Assembly (NCBI RefSeq): GCF_023515995.1
Contig: NZ_CP097320.1
Span: 4,402,001 to 4,466,000 of the forward strand
Direction of reading: 5' to 3'
Source of the DNA: Candidatus Mycobacterium methanotrophicum
GTDB lineage: Bacteria; Actinomycetota; Actinomycetes; Mycobacteriales; Mycobacteriaceae
Length of the DNA stretch: 64,000 bases
Part shown: piece after piece, positions 56,814 to 64,000 of the stretch
How positions within the stretch are numbered: the stretch's first letter is position 1
How the letters are laid out: each line of letters starts with the position of its first letter
The notes under the pieces: generated by a model
What the model saw: the letters and a program-made list of their open reading frames with translations, nothing else
Databases searched by the model: none
Told to the model about the DNA's origin: nothing
Translations under genes and position numbers: made by a program

Positions 56814-56947
56814 GTCAAGGATGCCGTCGTCGCGCGCCATGGCGGGACGTTGTACACGCGGTACCGGGACAACCGTTACGCTGGGCGGTGTTCGACCGGC
56901 TCGATGAGGTGGCATTCCAACCCGCTACAACCGGAGAGTCAGCAGCA

Positions 56948-58210
56948 GTGACGACACGCTCAGAGCTCGTGGACACCGCCGTCGACGCCGACGCATCTCG
57001 CCTGGTCAAGCTGTTCAAAGACCTCCACCGCCATCCCGAGCTGGGGTTCGCCGAGACCCGCACCGCAGGGATCGTCGCGCGGGAATTGGCTGGGCTGGGT
57101 TTCGCGGTGACGACCGGGATCGGCGGCACCGGCGTGGCGGCAGTGTTGCGCAACGGCACGGGGACGACCGTCATGTACCGCGCCGCCATGGACGCCCTAC
57201 CGGTTGCCGAAGACACCGGCCTGGACTACGCGAGCTCGGTGACAGTCGCCGACGCGGACGGCGCCTTGTCACCGGTCGCGCACGTGTGTGGACACGACGC
57301 CCACGTCACCTGGATGCTGGGGATGGCCAAGGTGCTGGCCGGCGCGACCGACGCATGGTCGGGTACCGCCGTGCTCGTCGGCCAGCCGGCCGAGGAACTG
57401 ATCGCCGGCGCACAGGCCATGGTCGACGACGGCCTTTACGGCGTGGTTCCGAGGCCGGATCGCCTCGTCGGTATGCACACCGCGCCTGCCCCGGTCGGCA
57501 TGGTGGCCGCTGCCGGCGGCCCGACCCTGGCCGGCTCCGACCAGGTGGACATCGTGTTTCGCGGCGTTGGCGGCCACGGGTCGATGCCGCAGCTGACCAC
57601 GGACCCGGTGCTGATGGCCGCTCTGGCAGTCGTCGAATTCCAGACGATCGTCAGCCGGATGATCCCCCCGCACGAGACCGCGGTGCTGACCGTCGGTTCG
57701 CTGCAGGCCGGCTCGGCTCATAACGTCATCCCGACCCAGTCGCTGCTAAAGGCCAACCTGCGATGGTTCAACCCGCAGGTACGCGAGCAACTCGTCGGCG
57801 GGATCAAGGCCGTCTGCAACGGCATCGCCCACACCTACGGGGTGCCCGAGGACCAGCTTCCGCAGATCACGCTTCCCGGTGGTTGCACGCCGCTGGTCAA
57901 CGACGAAAACTTGTGCGCCCGCCTGGCCGCGGCGTTAGGCGAGGCGGTCGGGCCGGACCGGGTCCTGACGCAGCTGCCGCCGGTGACGGCGTCGGAAGAC
58001 TGCCAGCTGCTCAAAGGCCCCCACCACGACGTGCCACTCGCGTACCTGTTCGTCGGGGTCGCCGACCCGCAGGTGTACGCCGGCGCGCTGGCCGCCGGAA
58101 GGTTGTTCCCGTACTCCCCGCACAGCCCGGACTACCGGGTCGACATCGCGGCGATCCCGTTCGGGGCCAAAGTCGCCGGCCATGTGATGCTCGATCTCCT
58201 CGCTACGTGA
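56948..58210 (+). CDS. M20D-family amidohydrolase / metallopeptidase
   Basis: 420 residues from GTG 56948 (GGAGAG RBS); an ATG-like start at 56888 is less likely. Metal and catalytic sites: LHRHPELGFAETRTAG, YRAAMDALPVAEDTG, HVCGHDAHVTWMLGMAKVLA, the Glu pair in VGQPAEELIAGAQAMVDDGL, and VGMHTAPAPVG. The dimerisation/lid domain contains FRGVGGHGSMPQL. The family cleaves N-acyl amino acids and similar amides (hippurate-hydrolase type). In M. tuberculosis I recall fadE4 between the TetR gene and php, so this gene is a replacement or insertion in this lineage. Confidence 0.87.
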   Translation: MTTRSELVDTAVDADASRLVKLFKDLHRHPELGFAETRTAGIVARELAGLGFAVTTGIGGTGVAAVLRNGTGTTVMYRAAMDALPVAEDTGLDYASSVTVADADGALSPVAHVCGHDAHVTWMLGMAKVLAGATDAWSGTAVLVGQPAEELIAGAQAMVDDGLYGVVPRPDRLVGMHTAPAPVGMVAAAGGPTLAGSDQVDIVFRGVGGHGSMPQLTTDPVLMAALAVVEFQTIVSRMIPPHETAVLTVGSLQAGSAHNVIPTQSLLKANLRWFNPQVREQLVGGIKAVCNGIAHTYGVPEDQLPQITLPGGCTPLVNDENLCARLAAALGEAVGPDRVLTQLPPVTASEDCQLLKGPHHDVPLAYLFVGVADPQVYAGALAAGRLFPYSPHSPDYRVDIAAIPFGAKVAGHVMLDLLAT

Positions 58211-58466
58211 GCAGCCGACCAGCCGCGCTGCTGCGCCGCGCCGGGGAATGGCACTGGCCAGCAAGCACGTCGGTCTGTTCGCTCGCCAGCGCGTCCTTAC
58301 GCGGGTGAGCGAAGCTCGCGACCGTCGACGCGCCCGCTCAGTCGGAGTACCACACCCGGACGCGATATCTCCGCGGAGCCCCTGTGCGGGCACCGGCGTT
58401 GCTGGTGGTCGAGGTTGGATAAAAAGTCACTGTCCGTCGGGGACGGGCCCACCTAGCATCAGACAC

Positions 58467-59447
58467 GTGTCAGAACTGAACACCGCTCGAGGACCGATCG
58501 ACACCGCTGATCTAGGCGTCGCCCTGATGCACGAGCACGTGTTCATCATGACCACCGAGATCGCGCAGAACTACCCGGAAGCATGGGGCGACGAGGACAA
58601 ACGGGTGGCTGACGCCATCGACCGGCTGGGCGGGCTGAAGTCCCGCGGCGTGGACACCATTGTCGACCTCACCGTGATCGGGCTGGGCCGCTACATTCCC
58701 CGCATCGCCCGCGTCGCCGCGGCCACGGAACTGAACATCGTCGTCGCGACCGGCCTTTACACCTACAACGACGTGCCGTTGCGCTTCCACTACCAAGGCC
58801 CGGGCGCCCAACTGGATGGCCCCGAGATCATGACCGACATGTTCGTCCGAGACATCGAGCAGGGCATCGCCGGCACCGGCATCAAGGCCGGGATTCTCAA
58901 ATGCGCCACCGACGAGCCCGGCATCACCCCCGGCGTCGAACGGGTGCTGCGCGCCGTCGCACAAGCACACAAGCGCACCGGTGTGCCGATCTCCACCCAC
59001 ACCCACGCCGGGCTGCGCCGCGGACTCGAACAACAACGCATCTTCGAAGAAGAGGGTGTCGATCTGAGCCGGGTGATCATCGGCCATTCCGGCGACAGCA
59101 CCGACATCGGCTATCTCGAGGAGCTCAGTGCCGCCGGCTCCTACTTGGGAATGGACCGGTTCGGCATCGACGTGATCCTGCCGTTCGAGGATCGGGTCAA
59201 CGTCGTGGCGCAGATGTGCGAACGCGGCCACGCCGACAAGATGGTGCTCTCGCACGACGCCAACTGCTACTTCGACGCACTGCCCGAAGAACCGCTGCCG
59301 GTGGCCGCCCCCAATTGGCATTATCTGCACATCCACAACGACGTGATCCCCGCACTCAAGCGGCGCGGGGTCACCGACGAGCAGCTGCACACCATGCTCG
59401 TCGACAATCCGCGGCGCATCTTCGACCGACAGGGCGGCTACGAGTGA
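58467..59447 (+). CDS. php: Phosphotriesterase-like lactonase Php (PPH)
   Basis: 326 residues from GTG 58467, the same length as Rv0230c. Binuclear zinc amidohydrolase ligands: MHEHVFIMTTE (His-x-His), the carboxylated Lys in KAGILKCATDEPG, VPISTHTHAGLRRG, IIGHSGDSTDIGYLEELS and LSHDANCYFDALPEE (Asp). It hydrolyses N-acyl-homoserine lactones and other lactones, with weak phosphotriesterase activity. The upstream 256 bases hold no gene that I can support. The stop codon overlaps the start of the following fadD fossil (GTGA), showing that an operon once continued. Confidence 0.93.
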   Translation: MSELNTARGPIDTADLGVALMHEHVFIMTTEIAQNYPEAWGDEDKRVADAIDRLGGLKSRGVDTIVDLTVIGLGRYIPRIARVAAATELNIVVATGLYTYNDVPLRFHYQGPGAQLDGPEIMTDMFVRDIEQGIAGTGIKAGILKCATDEPGITPGVERVLRAVAQAHKRTGVPISTHTHAGLRRGLEQQRIFEEEGVDLSRVIIGHSGDSTDIGYLEELSAAGSYLGMDRFGIDVILPFEDRVNVVAQMCERGHADKMVLSHDANCYFDALPEEPLPVAAPNWHYLHIHNDVIPALKRRGVTDEQLHTMLVDNPRRIFDRQGGYE

Positions 59448-59625
59448 CGCACAGCGAGCCGGTCCCGCCGATCGGCGCCCAGATTTCGGCGCTGGCCGCA
59501 CTCGCGCCCGACGAGCCGGCCGTCACCTGCGACGCCCGCACGCCTACGACCTCTCGTCGATGCGGCGGTTCTGGCATATGGGAGGAGTGCCGTGCCCGCC
59601 CCCGATCAAAGAGGCATGGATTGTT
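59444..59625 (+). pseudogene. fadD (acyl-CoA synthetase) fossil of two short fragments
   Basis: The GTG overlapping the php stop begins VTHSEPVPPIGAQISALAAL, APDEPAVTCDART, an ANL-ligase N-terminus of about 34 residues. Directly after, in another frame, comes YDLSSMRRFWHMGGVPCPPP, IKEAWI, which is the conserved internal block found near residue 260 of FadD ligases (D-LSS-L-R, A-PCPP-K-W). About 220 codons between them and everything after are gone, with a frame change at the junction. No complete product is possible. Confidence 0.75.
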
Positions 59626-59646
59626 CTGCATCGTCGCCCGCGCGGC

Positions 59647-60825
59647 TCATGGCGCGATTGCGTCTTCTTGACGCGGGCTGACGACACCGTCGCGCAGCGG
59701 CACACGCTGTTGCCTCTTGCGAGATTCCCAGCGCCGCAATGCTCCTCGACAGGGTGATTCGACCAGCGCATAGCTCACCGCGGCGATGGCGATCGTGAAG
59801 ATCAGCGTCAGCGCCAAGACCTCGGGCATGTGGCCCATGAAGGAGAATTCGCCGATCACCGGGAACACCATGGTCAGCGCCGCAAGATGCCAGATGAAAA
59901 TGCCGTAGGACCAGCGGCCCAGCGTCACCATCGGCCTGGTACCCAATAGCCGGTGGCCGGTGTCGGGCCGGTCGAGCACCAGCGGCGCCACCAGACCCGC
60001 CGCCACCAGCGCACCCATTGCGGTCTTGACCGTGAATTGCGCGGCGCTGCTCGGGACCAGCCCCGCGGGCCCGGCCAGTGGTGTGGCGGCCACTAGATAG
60101 GCCGCCACGACGACGACGGCCATCAAGACCCGGCGTCGGGCCAGCCGATGCGGCCAGCCGGGCGGGCTGTGCACCCACTCGGCGAGCAGCATGCCCGCCG
60201 CGAACCAGGAGAAGAATGCCGGCGGCCAGTTCAGCGGATTGAGCCCGGCCGGGGCGGCAAAGGGGATCCAGCCCCAAAACCAGCTCCCGACACCGAGAGT
60301 CGCAATCGTCGCCACCCGAGCACGGACGGGCAGCCGGCTGGCTAACAGCGCGAGGATCGGCAATGCCAGATAGAAAGTGACCTCCACCGACAGGCTCCAC
60401 ATCTGGGTGAGCCCGTGGGTCAGCGTCAGCGGCACATAGACCTGGGTGAGCGAGAGATTGGCCAACCACACCGTCGGGCTGGGGTGGTCGGCGTCGGGCA
60501 GCAGGGTCAGGATGACGACGACGGCCACCAGGTAGGCCGGCATGATTCGCACCACCCGTGATCGCAGGTAATGACCGGTCGACGGGCGCGAGCCCAGCCC
60601 GCGCGCCGCCGCAGCGTGTCCGCGCCACAACAAAAACCCCGACAGGGCGAAGAACACCGCGACCGCAAGGTCGAAGCGACCGAACAACCGACCGTCGAAG
60701 CCATTCGAATGTCCGGTTTGGAATGCGACGTGGGTGATGACGACGCCGATGGCCGCGCAGGCCCGCATTCCTTCGACGGCGGGCAGGAAGCCGCGGGCCC
60801 CCCCCGCCTGCTGGACGCCACTCAT
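59647..60825 (-). CDS. Acyltransferase family 3 membrane protein, Rv0228-like
   Basis: 392 residues from ATG 60825, with an in-frame upstream extension that I reject because it lacks homology (Rv0228 is about 407, so a slightly earlier start is possible). It has about ten membrane helices. The family signature is near the N-terminus: AVEGMRACAAIGVVITHVAF with the catalytic His, and FDLAVAVFFALSGFLLWR. Other blocks are QMWSLSVEVTFYLALPILAL, FSWFAAGMLLAEW and WSYGIFIWHLAALTM. It probably O-acylates a surface glycan or lipid. It is divergent from the DUF3068 gene. Confidence 0.88.
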   Translation of the reverse strand: MSGVQQAGGARGFLPAVEGMRACAAIGVVITHVAFQTGHSNGFDGRLFGRFDLAVAVFFALSGFLLWRGHAAAARGLGSRPSTGHYLRSRVVRIMPAYLVAVVVILTLLPDADHPSPTVWLANLSLTQVYVPLTLTHGLTQMWSLSVEVTFYLALPILALLASRLPVRARVATIATLGVGSWFWGWIPFAAPAGLNPLNWPPAFFSWFAAGMLLAEWVHSPPGWPHRLARRRVLMAVVVVAAYLVAATPLAGPAGLVPSSAAQFTVKTAMGALVAAGLVAPLVLDRPDTGHRLLGTRPMVTLGRWSYGIFIWHLAALTMVFPVIGEFSFMGHMPEVLALTLIFTIAIAAVSYALVESPCRGALRRWESRKRQQRVPLRDGVVSPRQEDAIAP

Positions 60826-61012
60826 CACTGCAACAGTGTGCCCGTGATCGGTTGTCCGGCAAATCGGGTACACGCCCGTTGCGCACCGTGGGGACCTAAA
60901 CGGCAACCTTAAATTTTGCTGTTAGGGTCGAACGAGTTTTGCTTCGCTGGCCCAGGGTCGGGGCGGTCGGGTCGTTCCGAACCGAATGAGACCAGAAGGA
61001 GGTCACGGCGAC

Positions 61013-62275
61013 GTGAACCGAGCAGTGATGTTGCGGATGGCCGCGTGCGGGATCATGGGCCTCGGAGCCGCCTTACTGGTCGCCGCATTGCTGCTATGGA
61101 CCTACACCAGCAGCAGGATCACCAAGATTCCGCTCGACCTGACTGCCACGTTGATCAGTGACGGCACCGGCACCGCGCTGGACCCGGCGTCGATCAACAG
61201 TCCGAAGCTGGTGGTCAACAAAAACGTGCCGCTGGTGTCCCAGCAGCAGATCGACGTCGAATCGCCCGCTAACGCCGATGTCGTCACACTGCAGGTGGGC
61301 TGCTCGGTTCGACGCAGCGACATGCAAAAGGACTCCGGCCTGCTGCTCGCACTCGTCGACACCGTCACACTGAACCGCAAGACCGCGATGGCGGTTTCCG
61401 ACGACACCCATCCCGGTGGCGCCGTGCAGAAACCGCGCAGCTTCAACGATGAAAATCCGCCCACCAACATCGCATTGCCGCACGACGGACTGTCCTACCG
61501 ATTTCCGTTCTACACCGAGAAGAGGACGTATCCGTATTTCGACCCGATCGCGCAGGACGCCTTCGACGCCAATTACAGCGGCGAACAAGACGTCAACGGG
61601 TTGACCACCTACAAGTTCACCCAAGACGTCGGCTACGACGCCGACGGCAAGCTGGCTGCGCCGGTCAAGTATCCCTCGCTGTACGCCGACGACGCGGACA
61701 GCAAGGTCACAGCGACCGCGGCGATGTGGGGCGTGCCCGGTGATCCGGACGAGAAGATCACCATGACCCGCTACTACGCGGCGCAGCGGACCTTCTGGGT
61801 GGATCCCGAGTCGGGGACGATCGTCAAAGAAGCCGATCATGCCAACCATTACTATGCTCGCGATCCGCTGAAGCCCGAGCTGACGCTGGTGGATTACAAA
61901 GTCACCTCCAGCGAAGAGACCGTCGAGTCACAGGTGAACGCCGCACGCAACGAGCGTGACCGGTTGGCCCTGTGGTCGCGGGTGCTGCCGATCAGCTTCA
62001 CCGCGTCCGGGGTGATCGCGCTGATCGGTGGCCTGCTGCTCGGCTCGTTCAGCTTGCGCACCGAAGCGGCACTGCTCGACCCCGGCCTGGACACCGCCGA
62101 CCACGGCTTCTTCGGCCGCGGCGAGCCGCCGGTCGAAAGGGTACCCGGCGCCGAGGCCGAAACCGAGAAGCTGCCAACACCCCCCAAAGACGTAGAGCGC
62201 GAGCACGGCCCGCCCGGCGCAGGCTCGCCGGGCACGGAGAGCCGACCGACTTCGGATCCACCCGGGGCGCCCTGA
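61013..62275 (+). CDS. DUF3068 membrane protein, Rv0227c-like
   Basis: 420 residues (Rv0227c is 421) from GTG 61013 with AGAAGGAGG upstream. It has two membrane helices: near the N-terminus (IMGLGAALLVAALLLWTY) and near residue 340 (LPISFTASGVIALIGGLLLG), with a large extracytoplasmic domain between (PLVSQQQIDVESPANADVVT, LSYRFPFYTEKRTYPYFDPI, TYKFTQDVGYDADGKLA). The cytosolic tail is Pro/Glu-rich and disordered. The family (MSMEG_0317, NCgl2760) is needed for normal lipomannan and lipoarabinomannan maturation, fitting its place near aftD. It lies 14 bases from the next gene. Confidence 0.9.
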   Translation: MNRAVMLRMAACGIMGLGAALLVAALLLWTYTSSRITKIPLDLTATLISDGTGTALDPASINSPKLVVNKNVPLVSQQQIDVESPANADVVTLQVGCSVRRSDMQKDSGLLLALVDTVTLNRKTAMAVSDDTHPGGAVQKPRSFNDENPPTNIALPHDGLSYRFPFYTEKRTYPYFDPIAQDAFDANYSGEQDVNGLTTYKFTQDVGYDADGKLAAPVKYPSLYADDADSKVTATAAMWGVPGDPDEKITMTRYYAAQRTFWVDPESGTIVKEADHANHYYARDPLKPELTLVDYKVTSSEETVESQVNAARNERDRLALWSRVLPISFTASGVIALIGGLLLGSFSLRTEAALLDPGLDTADHGFFGRGEPPVERVPGAEAETEKLPTPPKDVEREHGPPGAGSPGTESRPTSDPPGAP

Positions 62276-62289
62276 CCGACGGGGCCGGG

Positions 62290-64000
62290 ATGCGCCACTG
62301 GGTTGCGCGGTGGTCGCGGCCGGGGTACGCACTGGCGTTGGCGGTGCTGGTGGTGGTGCCGCTGATCGGGCCCGGATATTTGCTATTGCGCGATGCGGTG
62401 AGCACCCCGCGCTCATATCTGTCCGATAGCGCCCTTGGGCTGATGTCGGCCCCCCGTGCGACGCCGCAAGATTTCGCCGTCGCGTTGGCGTCGCACTTCG
62501 TCGATGGCGGCCTCGTGGTCAAGGCGTTGCTGGTCGCGGGACTGTGGCTGGCCGGTTGGGGCGCGGCACGCCTGGTCGCACTGGTGTTGCCCGAAGCCGG
62601 GGCCGGCGGCCAATTTGTCGCGATCACGCTCGCGATCTGGAATCCATATGTCGCCGAGCGGTTGCTACAGGGGCATTGGAGCCTGCTGCTCGGGTACGGC
62701 TGCCTGCCGTGGGTTGCGACCACGATGCTGACGCTGCGCTCAGGTTCGACAGGGTTTTTCGGGTTGGCGTTTTGGATCGCGCTGGCCGGGTTGACCCCCA
62801 CCGGGCTGATCCTCGCCGCAACGGTCGCATTGGTCTGTGCGGCTGTCCCTGTTGGGGGCGCGGGTGGGTCCCGACCGCGCTGGGTGTGCGCCGCCGCCGC
62901 GTTGGCCGGCGCGCTGCTGGCGGCGCTGCCATGGTTGACGGCGGCGGCACTGGGCTTGTCATCAGCGGACCGTATCTGGGTGCAGGCTCCCGACGTTGCG
63001 GCGTTCGCCGCCCGCGCCGAGCCGGGTCTGGGCACACTGGGCAGCCTGGCCAGCCTCGGTGGGATCTGGAACAGCGAGGCGGTACCGCCGTCGCGGACAA
63101 CGCTTTTCGCAATGGTATCGGCCGGGGCGCTGCTTGGTGTGGTGGCCATCGGGCTGCCGACGGTGCTGCGCCGACGGGCGGCGGTCCCGCTGATAGCGCT
63201 GGCGGCGGTGTCCGTGCTGGCGCCTGCCGCGCTGGCCACCGGGCCGGGGCTGGCAACGCTGCAGGCGGCGGTGGATGCCGCGCCGGGTGTGGGCGTGCTG
63301 CGCGACGGGCAGAAGTGGGTGGCGCTGGCCATGCCCGGGTATGCACTGGCGGGTGCGGGAGCGGTGCTGACATTGCGCCGTTTTTCGGGGCCCGCGGTTC
63401 CCGCGCTGGTGTGCTGCGCCGCGCTGCTGCTCACACTTCCCGACTTGGCCTGGGGTGTGGGAGGGCGCGTGGCGCCGGTGAACTATCCAGCGGGGTGGGC
63501 GGCCGTGGCGGCGTTGATCAACCGCGATCCCGGACTCGTCGCGGTGTTGCCGGTCGACACCATGCGGCGCTTCGCCTGGAGCCGACCGGCGCCGGTGCTG
63601 GATCCGCTGCCCCGCTGGGTGCGCAGCGATGTGCTGATTACCGGCGATCTGATCGTCTCGGGGGTGACGGTTCTTGGTGAGGGACACCGGGCGCGCAAGG
63701 TACAGCGGCTGCTGTTGGCCGGCGCCGATCCCGCCGCACTTCGCAACGCAGGCGTGGCGTGGCTGGTTGTCGAAGCGGGCACCACCGGCGATATGGGCTG
63801 GGCGGCAAGGACATTCGAGCGACTGCCGGTAGTCTATCGCGGCCACGATTTGACCTTGTATCGGGTCAACGGCCAGGCAGGCGCAGTGCCCGCCGATCGG
63901 CGGTTGCTCGCGGTGATCGCCCATCTCGTGTGGCTGGAGATGCTGATCGTCGGAGCTACCGGCATGGCGGTAGCGGGCTGGCGGCAGGCAGAGATGGCAT
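62290..64000 (+). CDS. GT-C-like membrane protein, Rv0226c-like, 3' end outside window
   Basis: An open frame from ATG 62290 to the right edge gives 570 residues (Rv0226c is about 576), so only the last few codons are missing. It starts MRHWVARWSRPGYALALAVL and has about a dozen helices, with LLQGHWSLLLGYGCLPWVAT and NSEAVPPSRTTLFAMVSAGA and a PGVGVLRDGQKWVALAMPGY block near residue 340. The C-terminal part has a soluble, periplasm-type domain (PVDTMRRFAWSRPAPVLDPL; ADPAALRNAGVAWLVVEAGT) before a final helix. It resembles GT-C glycosyltransferases and is co-transcribed with the DUF3068 gene. Substrate unknown. Confidence 0.87.
   Translation, partial: MRHWVARWSRPGYALALAVLVVVPLIGPGYLLLRDAVSTPRSYLSDSALGLMSAPRATPQDFAVALASHFVDGGLVVKALLVAGLWLAGWGAARLVALVLPEAGAGGQFVAITLAIWNPYVAERLLQGHWSLLLGYGCLPWVATTMLTLRSGSTGFFGLAFWIALAGLTPTGLILAATVALVCAAVPVGGAGGSRPRWVCAAAALAGALLAALPWLTAAALGLSSADRIWVQAPDVAAFAARAEPGLGTLGSLASLGGIWNSEAVPPSRTTLFAMVSAGALLGVVAIGLPTVLRRRAAVPLIALAAVSVLAPAALATGPGLATLQAAVDAAPGVGVLRDGQKWVALAMPGYALAGAGAVLTLRRFSGPAVPALVCCAALLLTLPDLAWGVGGRVAPVNYPAGWAAVAALINRDPGLVAVLPVDTMRRFAWSRPAPVLDPLPRWVRSDVLITGDLIVSGVTVLGEGHRARKVQRLLLAGADPAALRNAGVAWLVVEAGTTGDMGWAARTFERLPVVYRGHDLTLYRVNGQAGAVPADRRLLAVIAHLVWLEMLIVGATGMAVAGWRQAEMA

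Noticed and set aside
58211-58466. Upstream extension of php to 58248
   Set aside because: The extra 73 residues have no homology and the GTG at 58467 gives exactly the known length of Php.

Overview
This is a high-GC actinobacterial window. The gene content and order point to a slow-growing Mycobacterium related to M. tuberculosis: mycobacterial GTG/TTG starts, arabinan transferase AftD, FadD2/FadE5/FadE6, the 38-kDa PstS1 antigen family, PknD, LpqI and Php. Read from memory, the window follows the M. tuberculosis H37Rv interval Rv0276 to Rv0226c in reverse orientation, with several local losses, replacements and insertions. I cannot name the species.

Layout. 1-3900: a decayed left flank with a partial unknown gene, an intact SAM methyltransferase, and truncated DUF2236, TetR and glyoxalase-like genes, then an alpha/beta hydrolase. 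3998-6199: a fused double acyl-CoA dehydrogenase (FadE6 type). 6325-6858: an exported His/Arg/Asp repeat protein carrying nine RGD motifs. 6895-8322: an AT-rich repeat-containing stretch followed by a plasmid-like ribbon-helix-helix protein and a DinB-like protein. 8336-11292: FadD2 and a LigD-type polymerase. 11319-22649: a phosphate-uptake locus (pstA-pstC-pstS1-pstB, pstS2, a second pstS1, a broken pstB, a second pstS2, pknD) running into a Tat-exported FecB-like lipoprotein. 22814-30009: 5-oxoprolinase OplA, PxpB/PxpC, aminoglycoside 2'-N-acetyltransferase and a HemD-OmpR fusion. 30275-34920: the Sdh1 succinate dehydrogenase operon and a flavin reductase. 35378-41277: the FadE5, FadA2, FabG4, HtdX fatty-acid cluster. 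41274-44382: ClC transporter, TetR, LpqI. 44486-52269: small exported protein, AftD, a DUF1023 hydrolase and an LMF1-like membrane protein. 52286-64000: acetolactate-synthase-like enzyme, GabD1, R2lox (NrdB) with a decapitated TetR, an M20 amidohydrolase, Php lactonase with a fadD fossil, an acyltransferase, a DUF3068 protein and a GT-C-like membrane protein that runs off the right edge.

The most unusual part is the pst locus. A roughly 3-kb unit (pstS1 - pstB - divergent promoter - pstS2) is tandemly duplicated. In the copy physically joined to the intact PstC/PstA/PstB transporter, BOTH binding proteins have lost the conserved binding-pocket Asp (Asp-to-Gly) and altered the SG-x anion loop, while both proteins of the other copy keep the standard pocket. 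The second copy has instead lost its pstB by an in-frame deletion plus a frameshift, and it sits next to pknD. The TTCAC direct repeats in the two divergent promoters differ in spacing by one base. This looks like a duplicated uptake module whose two solute-binding proteins have changed ligand preference in parallel.

A second theme is decay of regulators and promoters. The TetR gene of the R2lox operon has lost its DNA-binding domain while palindromic operators remain. A single deletion appears to have removed the shared 5' ends of a divergent TetR/DUF2236 pair, and a fadD gene behind php is reduced to two short fragments.
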